A stretch of 64,000 nucleotides of DNA from Neocallimastix lanati (nom. inval.) (GCA_016946835.1 JACVTC010000080.1:64001-128000); one strand, 5' to 3'; counted from the first letter of the stretch, positions 1 through 11,105 are shown. A program made the numbers and translations. Notes: generated by a model from the sequence alone, not told the origin.

Positions 1-885
1 ATAATTATAATAATAAAATTTTTTATCTCTATAAATTCTTTTTCTTTTTTTTTTTTTTTTCTATACTAATATTTAAAAACATAAACATAAAATAAATAAT
101 TTTTTTTTTTTTTTATAATTTTATATAAATTAAATTAACTAATTCATAATTATTTGATGTTAATAAAATTTGTTTATATTATATAATTATATATTATTTA
201 TTTCATATAACCAAAATTAAATTATTTAAAATATATACCAAAAAGAAACAAAAAAAAAAAAAATGTAAAAGAGATTTTACAGAAAAATTAAAGTTATTTT
301 TAATCTAGAAAATTAATAATAATATTCTTTTTTTTTTTCTTTTTATATAAAATATTTTTTTAAAAACTATTAATATCATTTAATATTTATTATTAATAAA
401 TTCAGATTTTGATTTTTGTTTGGAAGAGAATGGAATAAAAAATTTAAAATTTTTATAAATTTAAATAATCAATTTAAAAATAAAAAAAAAAAAAAAAAAA
501 AATATATTAAAAAAGAATACAATTTTAAATATTGTTTATTGATATAATAATATAATAATAATATATTTAAAAATAAAAATAAAAATAAAAATATTAATAT
601 TGATGATAATAAACATTTTAATAAAAATACTAAAAATTCAAAGTTATATTATAGATATTTTATATTAATAATAATAATAATAAAAAATATATAATTATTG
701 ATACTACTTTAATCACTTTTTTTAATAAAAATATATAGAGAAAAAAAAATTATATTAATAAAAAATTTTTTTTATTTTAGAAAATATAGTAAGTATTAAG
801 TAAAGAATAATATAATGGATTCTTAAAAGTTTAAGTTGAAAATTCTAGATTAATCATCCATTATATATTCGTTCTTTACTAAAAA
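1..885 (-). mobile_element. decayed solo LTR of a Ty3/gypsy element
   Basis: The reverse complement of this stretch follows, block after block in the same order, the plus-strand sequence from 56406 to about 57100, which is the 3' LTR of the gypsy element there. Shared blocks include the LTR start (AGTAAAGAACGAATATATAA at 862-881 against GGTAAAGAACGAATATATAA), the middle around 420-480, and the part around 170-330. The LTR start lies near 881. The last ~120 bases (1-120 here) no longer align clearly by eye. No gypsy coding sequence lies next to it, so it is a solo LTR or LTR fragment. No protein gene was seen inside. The TG end has decayed to TA. Confidence 0.7.
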
Positions 886-1167
886 AAAAAAAAAAAAAAA
901 AAAAAAAAGATTATTTATTTAAAAAAAAATTTTTTTTTTTTTGTTTTAATAATGGCTTTGCTTTTGCGTAGGCCTAATCGGATAATAGGATAAAGGGGAC
1001 ACGGCGGTCAGACTTTTCTAATCTTTGAAGATTGCTGGGTGGTTTTAAGTCCCCCGCCGCCCCGTTGAGTATTTTTTAATTTTTTTTTCTTATAATTTTT
1101 TTTTTTTTTTTTTTTATAATTTAAATTTATAATCATTTCTAAAAAAAAAAAAAATACTTGTTTTAAC

Positions 1168-1211
<44 letters not shown>

Positions 1212-1612
1212 TTATTTATTTAAAAAAAGTTTTATTTGTTTTAACCAAAAAAAAAAAAAAAAGATTATTTATTTAAAAAAAAAATTTTTATTTGTTTTAA
1301 CCAAAAAAAAAAAAAAAGATTATTTATTTAAAAAAAAAAAATTTTATTTGTTTTAACCAAAAAAAAAAAAAAAAAAAAAAAAAGATTATTTATTTAAAAA
1401 AAGTTTTATTTGTTTTAACCAAAAAAAAAATTATTTAAAAAAAAAAAAAAAGATTATTTATTTAAAAAAAGTTTTATTTGTTTTAACCAAAAAAAAAAGA
1501 TTATTTATTTAAAAAAAAAAATTTTATTTGTTTTAACCAAAAAAAAAAAAAAAAAAAAAAAAAGATTATTTATTTAAAAAAAAGAATTTTTTTTGTTTTT
1601 TGTTTTAACAAT
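885..1612. repeat. minisatellite, A/T-rich unit with GATTATTTATTT and GTTTTAACC
   Basis: About nine copies of a 45-70 base unit, each a poly(A) run, then GATTATTTATTT, then A/T, then TTTGTTTTAACC. GATTATTTATTT occurs near 909, 1209, 1262, 1317, 1384, 1452, 1499 and 1563. Unit length varies mainly through the poly(A) run, which points to replication slippage. The array is split by the GC-rich tRNA-like island at 953-1066, and its last copy runs into the 3' end of the broken capping-enzyme gene. Confidence 0.8.
953..1066 (+). pseudogene. tRNA-Arg(UCU)-like relic, GC-rich island
   Basis: An isolated GC-rich island inside an A/T minisatellite. From about 973 it carries a D-arm-like stretch (TAGGCCTAATCGGATAA). 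Then comes an anticodon-arm-like stretch with TCT inside GACTTTTCTAATC, then GAAGATTGCTGGGT, and a 3' part ending CCCCGCCGCC. These match the order of a eukaryotic tRNA-Arg(UCU). It departs from a working tRNA: about 17 extra bases follow the D loop (GGATAA is duplicated), there are extra T's in the anticodon arm, the T-loop box is altered, and the 5' acceptor strand does not pair with the 3' GC-rich strand. It still folds as a hairpin (CGGCGG with CCGCCG; AATCT with AGATT). It could instead be a tRNA-derived SINE head. A T run follows at 1072. Confidence 0.45.
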
Positions 1613-4273
1613 ATTAATAGCACATTCATAATGATTAATGACATACGAATCTGTAATATTGATATACATAATATTATCACATTCTGAATGAGCATATCTA
1701 AGTGAACTTAATAAATAAATGTAAGAAGTCTTATCAATTATATCATTTAATTGGTTAATTTCTTGTTGGATACATTGTTTATAAGTGATGGAAGATGAAT
1801 CGATATTGCTAGTAAATAAATTGTAATCAAAAAATACTAAACAAAAAATTCCATTTATATATTTAGATATATTACTGAGCATTCTTGAAATACTAGTTAG
1901 GTGAAATCATTTAGAGAGAAAAAACAAGTAGCAACATTATAAATATGTTTTTATTCTACATTCTGAATGGTATTTTGAAGTATTGAGATACGATTACAAA
2001 TTTCAGATTTAGAAATACATTCTTTCAAAACTTTTATTTTTTCATGGTCAGGTTCAACACAAACAATTTTGCGGAAATTTTTCCACTTGTGAAGATCACT
2101 ACCATTTCCTGTTCCTATATCTAATAAATTACCATTGTATTTATGAAGAATATTTTGTTTAATGATATTGTGATATTTACGCATTAAAACAATTGAAGAA
2201 GGTGTAAATATTTCAAGATTTACTTTTTGGTAGGAAGCAATTAGTATACTATTAAAGGTGTTTATGCTATTAGAAGTATATTTGTCTTTCCGCTCTTTAA
2301 CGAATGAATTGTTGTCTAAATTAATTTCCACAATGAATGGGTCTTTTTTTTCTCTGACTAAATGATAAGTAACAACCCGTGTTTTAGTTGGTACATCATT
2401 AATCATTTCAACTTGTTTACGATAATAATAACAATAAAATTTATTATCAGTTATTTCTGTATTAGTTTCATTATTATTTTTATTATTATTTCTATTATTA
2501 TTTTTATTATTATTTCTATTATTATTTTTATTATTATTTCTATTATTATCTTTATTATTTGGAAGATCTTTAATATTTTTTGTTGAATAAAATTTTTTAT
2601 GTTTATGATAGCGTAGGCACACTTCATTATATTCTGAAAATGGTTAATTTACTGTTTATTTTTTAATTAAATGATCTCGAGCATTAAAGTATCTTCCATT
2701 AAATCGTAGATCTACTGTATTTCTAGTTTTAATTTTATAAACTTTCATATTGTCGTAATAGGATGATTGTCCATTTGTAATAATGATACCGTCATTTGGT
2801 ATAGATGAATTGTCAAATTTATTAAACGAAATTATGAAATATTGTAAATCGGAAAAAGAGGAACATTTAGTAATATTTTTTTTAATTATTTTGTTATTGA
2901 ATTCTTAAAAGTTAATAGCGTTCAGAATATGTATTCTATCGGAATAAGATTTATGTCTCAAATCTTCATCATTATAATAAATTAAGTCAAACTGAATGAA
3001 TATACCATCGAGGTATTCACAATATAATACCATATGAAAATCGGCCTTTGTTTGACAAATATATTCTACACGAAAGTTTTCTGAAATACTAAACATTAAA
3101 TTATTTATTATGATTATCAATCGACGAAATCCATCCGTTTTATCTGCAACGTAAAATGTATTGTTTATTAATTTTTTGGCTTCTTTATATAAAATATCTA
3201 ACGAAGGAGTAATTGGTTTCTGAAATTTATAATTTGGCGTCAAAAAAAATAAATAATCAAGAATGAAATTTAAGCAATCTAACGATACCATGATCGAATG
3301 AATCATATTCATAATATTCTCTTTCTCAAGATAAGTATTATTTAAAAATTCAATTTCTAATTGATTCTTATCATCAAAAACTGTCATATCAATACGAGCA
3401 CCATTTTTCATTATAAAAGATCGTCTTTTCTTAGTAATATGTGTAATATATTTTAAAATAGATAATGAAAATTTTGCATCTATATCATTCATTTCTTTAT
3501 ATATGGCATTTTTTATGATCTCATTTTTTAAATTATTCTTTTCAATGTACTTGCTTTCCGTTTTTAAATTACTGTCATTATTGATAATACTGTCATTATT
3601 GTTGATATCATTATTATTGGTAATATTTTCATATTTATAATTACTTTGATTTAATATTTCTATTTCAATATTTTTAGTATTTCCTCTTTCAATTTGGCTT
3701 TTATTTTCAATTTTACTTGTGTCTTCAATTTCAAATACCTTTTAATTTGTGATGCATCTAACAATACTTCGATACTAAGATTAATTTTAAATATAAAATA
3801 ATAAAATGTCATCATAGTAATTTTTTTAGTATATTCCATATGGTTATTTAGGATTTTTGTAATTTTTTTGTAATTTCTTGGTCTTTATTGATTTCTAAAT
3901 AATTTAAAAATTTAGAAATATCCATAAACTGAAACTCATTTTGTGGAGTTGGAGTTGTAGTCGTTTCATTTTCGTTCTCATTTTCAGTACATGGATAAGT
4001 TGAATTACATATTATTCTATATCGTGTTTTTGCATTTTCATTGTAAGAAAATTCAGAATACTGACAAGAACTATCATTCAGAAAATCTTTTAAATCTACA
4101 TTCGTATATTTTCTACGAAGTCTAAATTCTAATTCAAAACTACAAATTTTAACATTGAAAAAAGAATTACTTTTAATAATGTTTATTTGTTCATGTATAT
4201 ATTCAAAAATATCAAATAAACTATTTTGATTTTCTAATGACGAATAATTATTAGATGGTATAAATGAATTCAT
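1574..4273 (-). pseudogene. viral-type mRNA capping enzyme (triphosphatase-guanylyltransferase-methyltransferase), broken
   Basis: In its intact relatives this enzyme builds the cap on viral mRNA. All three domains are visible in order. The N-terminal part (4273-3848) has the ELEFRLR beta-strand of tunnel-type RNA triphosphatases. The segment 3492-2905 holds more of that domain (LEIEF) and the guanylyltransferase lysine motif KTDG. 2904-2650 keeps the DGIII and TVDL motifs. 2622-1951 has an Asn/Lys-rich low-complexity insert, then a SAM-binding motif LDIGTGNGSD. 1882-1574 is the end of the methyltransferase. The span equals about 900 codons, close to the asfarvirus-type enzyme. Breaks: a stop at 2905, two stops near 2650, and frame changes around 3500-3850 and 1885-1950. 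The second copy at 6722-7736 has sense codons at those stops, so they are mutations. Catalytic motifs survive in the pieces, but no intact frame does. Confidence 0.85.
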
Positions 4274-4831
4274 AATAATTTTTTATCATAAATTTAATTA
4301 CTTAATATACATATATATAAAACATAAATATTTTACATTACTATTTTATTTAAAATATTTATTTTTATAAAATAAATTTATAAAAATTTAAAGAAAACAC
4401 TATTTACGAATATATAAATAAATGTTTAATACTATAAATAAATAAATTTTTTACTATCTATTTTTTAATTAATAAATATGAAATATAGAAATATTAATTT
4501 ATAAATGTATGACTAATATATAATACCTTTATTTTATGATTATAAAAAATTTTTAATATTTTTGAATTATAATAAAAAATATATATATATACTAAATAAA
4601 ATAATTTTTTATTTGTTTAATTTAAAATTTTAAAAAATTATTAATACAAAATTTTCTTTAACATTTATACATATATATAAATAATTTTTTTTTCTTGTTT
4701 TGGATTTTTGGTTTTTAAAAAAATATTTTTATTAGCAAATTTATTATTAATTATTTTATAATTTACATATATGTTATTTATAAAATATTATTAATAAATT
4801 AAAAAAAATATATACAAATATTTTCACTATT
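4274..4831. other. AT-rich gap between capping enzyme and uracil-DNA glycosylase relics
   Basis: Almost pure A/T sequence with stops in all frames. No gene, repeat array or structured element was seen. As the upstream side of the capping gene it may once have held its promoter, but no specific motif can be named. Confidence 0.6.
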
Positions 4832-5462
4832 TTACCATTCAAAAGTAAAACCAATTTCACCAGCAAGCTCTCTTGCTTTACAAAAGCATTTTGAATTTTT
4901 AAATTTGGTATATTCATTGATTGGATGAGGAACTTCGACTACCGAAGATTTTATTTCGTTAATTGATTTACGTAAAGAAATGGCTTTAGAGCCAAATAAT
5001 AAGAAAACCACAGAATGATGATTAGAGATATATTGTACTAAATTGATAATAAACGGTTCCCATAGAAGGTAATAATGAAAAGGAATAGTATCGACTACAG
5101 GACGGGTAAAACAAAAATTGCATAAAAATATTCCAATATCAAGCCATCGATCTAAATGATAATTTATTGGTCGTATTTTCCATATTTTGAAAAGAAGTTA
5201 CCATATTTTCCATATTTTGAAATATACGTTTCAATAGTAGAAGAGGAGGGGAATTTCGTGTTGCAAATACAATATTGCTTATATCATATGATTTTTGGTA
5301 GGGTTCATCACCAATCATCACCACTTTAACTTTCTCCAATGGTATATACTTAAAAATAGCAAATATATTTTCCAAGGGTGAAGTGTAATACGTTGTTTTC
5401 AACTGATTTGATATATGATTAATTAATTTAGAATTTTTAATAAAGAAATCATTCCATGACAT
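4832..5462 (-). pseudogene. uracil-DNA glycosylase (UDG), family 1-like, frameshifted
   Basis: UDG removes uracil from DNA. The first part (5462-5139) contains the motif 1 region as VVMIGDEPYQK, where the family has GQDPYH. The catalytic Asp position is Glu, and the flanking Gln and His are also changed. After a frameshift near 5150, the second frame continues with the family landmarks: VVFLLFGSKA for the LLWG-type strand, VPHPIN for the catalytic His loop, and a C-terminal FEW followed by the stop at 4832. Total about 210 codons, near the length of poxvirus-type UDGs. A FQNMEN repeat marks a short tandem duplication close to the frameshift. The start ATG overlaps head-to-head with that of the RNA polymerase relic at 5461. 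Altered active-site residues and the frameshift argue against activity. Confidence 0.75.
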
Positions 5463-6447
5463 GAGCGAGAATAATTATTTGGCAAAATTTATAAATCAAT
5501 ATAATGTCTATGCTAATATAGATAAATTATTTATAAAAAAGTTGTATGATATTAAAGTATTTTTAGAAAATGAGCTACCTAAATTAAATCCTTTAACTAT
5601 TTCTATTCCAGAGGTAGAATATGATCATTTGATGGTAGAGAAAAAGACCTACTATATATCCTTAACTCATGATGATTATGAAATTAAAATACCAGCACCA
5701 ATCGACGGAGTATTCGTTGTAGATGGGATTGAAAAAGTGATTATTTCAAAAGAAATATTTTGTACGCCTTTTTTGTTTATAAGGAGGATCGCATTGAGTA
5801 TAAGGAATGTAATGAAAAAGGAAAATTTCAATCTCTGGAGATGCTTACCGATTATAAATACATTGTATATTTAAAAAAGATTATGTTAAAGTAATCTAAA
5901 AGAAGTAAAAAAAAAAAAAAAAAGGAAAAGGGTAAATTAGATTACCATAATTTAGGGAATGAGAATTATGTAGATTTAAACAATGAATACACCAATATTG
6001 ATATACATTATAGATTTTCATATAAAAATCGAGAAAAAAAATAAAGCAATATGAAAAGATATACCTTATTAGATATTAGATTTTATTATTCATTATTTAT
6101 CCAAGAGTTACGTATAAAAGGAATTAAGTCGCATGAAAGACAAAGAATTTCATTGGTGTATATTCTTCATCATTTGAATCCTTCGTTTTTCTTGGATGAA
6201 ATTAAAAATATAATCCTATCGGTGGTGATTGGTGAAAATTTACCTAAAGATATTAATATTATTATTCCGGATGCCTTTCCTGAAGAAACATTACATTCTA
6301 TTATAGCTCATCGTTCCGAAAGATAATAATGAAATATTATACATGGTCGATAGAATGATCGATAGCTACTTTACTCCAGACTACTTTCATTGTAATGAGT
6401 CTTCATCAAACGATTCGTCATCTGATGATAAAACTCCTAAATTTTAA
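5461..6447 (+). pseudogene. viral-type RNA polymerase subunit 2 (Rpb2-like), N-terminal part, broken
   Basis: Begins at an ATG sharing a CATG palindrome with the divergent UDG relic. The first ~105 residues carry the Rpb2 protrusion signature (DGVFVVDGIEKVIISKE). A frameshift near 5775 moves the frame; readable codons continue to about 5900, again at 5941-6043, then from 6051 to 6326 and, after one more shift, to the stop at 6447. The part 6051-6447 fits position-wise with the region before the catalytic core, but I recognise it less surely. The central ~500 residues of the subunit are missing. The C-terminal third resumes at 7737 on the same strand, after an AT-rich gap and the inserted capping-gene copy. 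Confidence 0.75.
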
Positions 6448-6721
6448 TTCATAAGAAAATTTGGAATGCTATTAAAAAAATAATTTTTAAAAATTTAATA
6501 AAATTATTATTTTATATTTAATAAAAATAATAAATAATAAATATTAAAAAAAAGAAATTCGTAATTACAAATCAATTATTTTCATTATTATTTATTTTTT
6601 ATTTTATTTTATTTTGTTCAACTTTCTTCCATGATTTATTTTAAAAAAATGATTAATAGTAAAAATATATATATATAAATATATATAAATATATATAAAT
6701 ATATTTCCTATTCATATATAT

Positions 6722-7736
6722 AATAGATTACCTTTTTATTTATGAAGAATATTTTGCTTAATGATATTATGATATTTACACATTAGTTGAAGATTGTGTA
6801 TATATTTCAAGATTTCCTTTTTGATAGGAAGCAATTAATATATTAATAAAGGTGTTTTCGCTTTTAAAAACATATTTGTCTTCTCTTTAATAAATGAATT
6901 GTTGTTTAAATTAATTTCCACAATGAATGGGTTTTTTTCCTCTCTGATTAAATGATAAATAAGAACATTTTTTTTATTGATAGATTAACAATCATTTCAA
7001 TATATTTGTGATAATTATAGCAGTAAAAAATTTATTATCAAGTATTTCTGCAATAAATTTATTATTATTATTTTTATTATTTGTATTATTAATATTTATA
7101 TTATTATTTTTATTATTTGGGACATCTGAGATATTTTTTTTTAAATAATATTTTTATGTTTATAATAGTGTAGGCACACTTCTTTATATTTCGAAAATGG
7201 TAAATTTACTGTTGATTTTTTAATTAAATGATCTCGAGCATAAAAGTATCTTCCATTAAATCGTAGATCTACTGTATTTTTAGTTTTAATTTTATTAACT
7301 TTTACATTGTTGTAATATGATGATTGTCCATTTGTAATAATGATACTGATGATTGGTATGGATGGATTGTCAAATTTATTAAACGAAGTTATGAAATTTT
7401 GTAATTCGGGAAAAAAAGAGCATTTAATAATAATTTTTTAATTATTTTGTTATTGAATTTTTCAAAGTTTAATTCGTTCAGAATATTTATTGGTTCAGAA
7501 AAAGATTTATATTTCAAGTCTTTATAAATATAATAAATTAAGTCAAATAGAATGAATATACAATTGAAGTATTCATAATCTAATACCATATGAATATCGG
7601 CCTATGTTTGACAAATATATTCTACATGAAAGTTTTTTGAAATAATAAAAATAAAATTATTTATTATGATTATCAATTGATGAAATCCATCCATTTTAGA
7701 AGCAATATAAAATATATTTTTATTAAATTTTTGGCT
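6722..7736 (-). pseudogene. second, partial copy of the capping-enzyme gene inside the Rpb2 relic
   Basis: About 1.0 kb closely matching 2121-3183, on the same strand. It covers part of the guanylyltransferase domain and the start of the methyltransferase region, without the methyltransferase SAM motif. It preserves the TVDL motif, but the DGIII motif reads ISIII, and the Asn/Lys-rich insert is shorter. It has its own frame breaks. At two positions where the first copy has TAA this one has TCA and TTA. The right edge is sharp: homology stops after TTGGCTT at about 7736, and the next bases are Rpb2 sequence. This is a local duplication that landed in the polymerase gene, after or during integration. 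Confidence 0.85.
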
Positions 7737-8816
7737 TTGGTAAGGGTTAGGTCAAATGTTATTGTAGTTATTATGGCATATGGAAACAATCAAGACGATA
7801 GTTTAATATTTAATGATAAAAGCCTTAAAAATAAATTATCCAATAATAATAAATATCGGTATCAATACCTATCCAATAAGATGAATAGAGAAATATTAAT
7901 TAATATTAACTTAAACTATAGAGATAATTTACCAAAACGAAATATAAAAATTGCTTATTATCTTCTTAATATCAACGAACCACTATATCGTATATATGAT
8001 TTCAAATAAAGTGATTGATGTAGAAAATATTTTCAGAAGGCCTGTGATTGTGGATTATTGTACTAGATATATCGAAGATGAAATATTCTATTGCTGTGGG
8101 AAAATTCGACATTTATATCAACCACAACAAGATAAATTTTCATGTCGATTTGCTCAGAAGGGAGTGATTGGTTCGATATTACTTGAGGAAATGATGCCAA
8201 GAACAAAAAAAGGCGTTATTCCTGATATCATTGTAAATCCACATGCTTTTCCTTCAAGAATGGCATTAAATCATTTAATTGAAATAAATATCGGTAAATG
8301 TATGATTATGAATCCACAATGATTTGGAATGTATATTGATGATTCTACAGAAAGTGAAGATTTAAGTTCGTTTGAAATAAAATTCTTTGAAAGTAATATT
8401 CCAATTTTAGAAGAGATGGTCAATCCAATCACCGGTAAATCTATTGGAAATGTTTTAGTTGGAGTTTGTTACTACACTGTTATAGAGAATTCAAGAAAAA
8501 ATGTTTTATTGTATAATTTGAAATGTTAATTCCATTAGTAAACAACCTACTGAAGGAAAATCTCATAATGGTGGATTAAGAATAGGTGAAATGAAAAAGG
8601 ATTCCTTAGTAGTACATAGTACTAATGCTATAATACAAGATTTGTTTAAAAATAATAATACTATAAATATTCGAAATTGTAAAATATATCATTCATTAAA
8701 TACTTTAAACACCTGATGTAATACACCAATTACTAGTTTAAACATTTCAAATAGTTTTAATATTATAAATTCTTATTTAGAATCCATTGGAAAACGTATT
8801 TCAATTTATGAATAAA
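7737..8816 (+). pseudogene. viral-type Rpb2-like RNA polymerase subunit, C-terminal third, broken
   Basis: Diagnostic blocks of the hybrid-binding and clamp regions follow in the right order. NVIVVIMAYGNNQDDS is at 7758-7805. DKFSCRFAQKG, then IPDIIVNPHAFPSRM, lie in the piece 7951-8322. A short segment with VLVGVCYYT is at 8329-8529. QPTEGKSHNGGLRIGEMKKD begins near 8550. The end (SYLESIGKRISIYE) closes with a stop at 8814-8816. At least two frameshifts (about 7950-8000 and 8320-8530) and a TGA near 8714 break it. Family residues are altered (DKF is preceded by Gln rather than Gly; only part of the zinc-binding Cys set remains). With 5461-6447 it forms one gene split by the capping-gene duplicate. 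Sequence character is closer to large-DNA-virus Rpb2 than to the fungal nuclear subunit; this is a judgement by eye. Confidence 0.85.
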
Positions 8817-9289
8817 ATATTATTAAAAAGAAAAAAAATTATAATTAAATATAAATGAAAAAAAAAATTATATGCATATGAATTATAATTAAGAATTTAA
8901 TATAATAAAATATTTTTATAAAATATTATTTTAAATAAATTAAAATTATTAATAAAAAAATTTTGAAAAATAGTTTAATACAACTAAAAAATGTTTATAT
9001 ATATTTTTTTAAAATCAAATTTTATATTTGATTTTTATAAAATGAATATGAAATTAATAGTTTTTACTTTATTTTTATTAATTCTTCCTAAATTTATAAA
9101 TTTATTTATTTTTTTTTTTTTTTAAATTTTAAAAAATAAACAATATAGAACTTGCTAAAATACAATATTTGAATAATTTAATCAAAATTAATACTTATAA
9201 ATATAATATGATATAGTAATAAATGTAAAATAAATATACTATTAAAAATATATAATATTAATAAATATTATATATAAGGGGGGAACATA
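8817..9289. other. AT-rich spacer, no gene seen
   Basis: The only hint of coding is a 28-codon hydrophobic frame starting at 9042 (MNMKLIVFTLFLLILP), which reads like the start of a signal peptide and then runs into poly(T). Nothing follows it. Treated as chance or a remnant. Confidence 0.5.
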
Positions 9290-9575
9290 CTTACATACAT
9301 ATTCGAATGACTACAAGCATTGATCATTGATAATTAATTACTCTATCTAAATCTTATTAAATATTAAAATGATTTTTTTTTAACACAAATCATTAATATT
9401 AAAAAAGATAAAAAAAAATTGAAATATAATAAAAAGAATAATAATAATAAAAGCAATTACAGTAAAAAAAAAAAAAAAAAAAAGAATCTTCAAATATCTA
9501 TGTTAAATAAAATTAATAAAAAATTATTGATCTATTATTGATGATAGTTAAGAATATCAAAAAAGAAAAAATATT
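9290..9575 (-). repeat. copy of the upstream region of the LRR-CBM18 gene
   Basis: Shares several blocks in the same order with 17385-17640: ATTCGAATGAC, AAGCATTGATCATTG, ATCTAAATCTTATTAAATATTAAAA, and TATTGATCTATTATTGATGATAGTTA with small differences. At 17.4 kb this sequence lies just upstream of the start codon of the LRR-CBM18 gene on the minus strand. Here no gene follows on the left side, so it looks like an orphan promoter/5' flank left by a lost gene copy. Confidence 0.7.
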
Positions 9576-11105
9576 TTAATGATTGATTTAAATGACTTTT
9601 TAAAATTTTTAAAAGAATTTGATAATTAAAATTTAAGAAATATAAATAATTTTAAATTTAATATATTTTTTTTCTTTTCTTTTCTTTTTTTTATTTATTT
9701 AATTTTTATTTAATTATTTTTTTTTATTTTTTTTTATTTAATTTATATCTAATTATTATTTTTTTTATTATTATTAAAATATTATTATTATTTTTGGAGG
9801 GAATAAAAGCTTTAATTTCTTTACTAATACTGATTTTAGTATTAGTAAAGAAATGTTAATCATAATTCTAAGATACAAAATTATGATCTTCATTGGTTGC
9901 GCTAGCCCTGCTGGCCTGTCTTGCTGTTTCTTCAGCATTGACGCTCTTGGTAGTAGTAGTATGATTCGATTTGAACCTATTGAACAAAGACCATTGCGGG
10001 CCAATAGCAATAGGTATAATCGATTGAAGAAGAGCCGCAGTAACCACTAAGAATGGAGTATCAGAATAAGCACCTGATTTCATCTGGCACTTAAATAGAT
10101 TCCTTCCATTCCCTTGTACTGTTATTAATACTTCGACCTCCAAGAAGGAAATTAAACACTTTTTCACACACACTAGAATCAATATACACATTATTTTCAA
10201 TACTATTACTAACATTACTAATAATACTATTACTAATATTACTATAACTATTATTACTATTACTATTATTATTATTACTATTATTATTATTACTATTATT
10301 ACTGTTGCGATTATCATTATTACTTTTAACAATATCATTTGTTAGGTTGCCACGGTTAAAAGCATTATATAAAAATAAAATTTTATCATTAACTTTACTA
10401 CGAGTATGATTGAAAAATGGACAATCAATTGACCAATGCTTTATCCATTGTTTATTACTTTTACAACAGGGACAAAAATTAGGACACATTTGATCTATTA
10501 TTTTTGTAGCTTTAGAAATTCTAGCATCTAATCTATATCCGCTTCGTGATCTCAATAGCCAAAAGAAACCATATGAAAGATCAGGATATTCATAACAAAG
10601 TTTTATAAAATTTGATGTTTCTTCGAATTTGTTTTTATCTTAAAATTCTGTTTTAATAGAATTGATTTTCATATCTCTTTTCCAATAAAAATCCTTGATT
10701 TTATTATTTATTATGGTTATTACCTCTTTTCTCTAGTTTACGTTTAAGAGTTCTATTTTCTTTCGTCCATGTATATTTTCTAGATTTTGAAATATTATTA
10801 ACTAAATAGGAAATAATACAATTTGAATCTTTCCATTTATCAAAACATTTGACTTGAGACAAAGCAAACTTAGCTGATAATGAAGGAATATTTAAATCTT
10901 TTGAAATAGAATATATATTAATAAATGATTTGGCTTTTTGTATACCTGCAATCCATCTTAATCCTTCATTAATTAATTTCTGAGTATTATTTGCTCTCGC
11001 TTTATTTGAACCAAATAAAGGTGCAAAGTAAGAGACTTTACAAAGTACATAGGAGTTAATTATAATCTTCTTAAATGGAATAGGAATTTTGGAATTTAAA
11101 AACAC

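Noticed and set aside
1140-1612. CRISPR-like array
   Set aside because: The units are A/T-rich, vary through their poly(A) runs, have no unique spacers, and the genome is eukaryotic.
2362-2586. Plus-strand open frame rich in Ile and Phe
   Set aside because: It is the shadow of the Asn/Lys-rich insert of the capping enzyme on the other strand.
1951-3492. In-frame TAA codons in the capping enzyme as a sign of an altered genetic code
   Set aside because: The duplicate at 6722-7736 has three different sense codons (AAA, TCA, TTA) at these places, and the intact host genes in the window end with TAA. Ordinary nonsense mutation explains it.
1574-8816. Origin from a fungal cytoplasmic linear plasmid instead of a large DNA virus
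   Set aside because: Such plasmids also carry capping and RNA polymerase genes, but their polymerase subunit is a smaller fused form and they are not known to carry uracil-DNA glycosylase. The ~900-codon capping gene plus a UDG fits a large DNA virus better. Not excluded without phylogeny.
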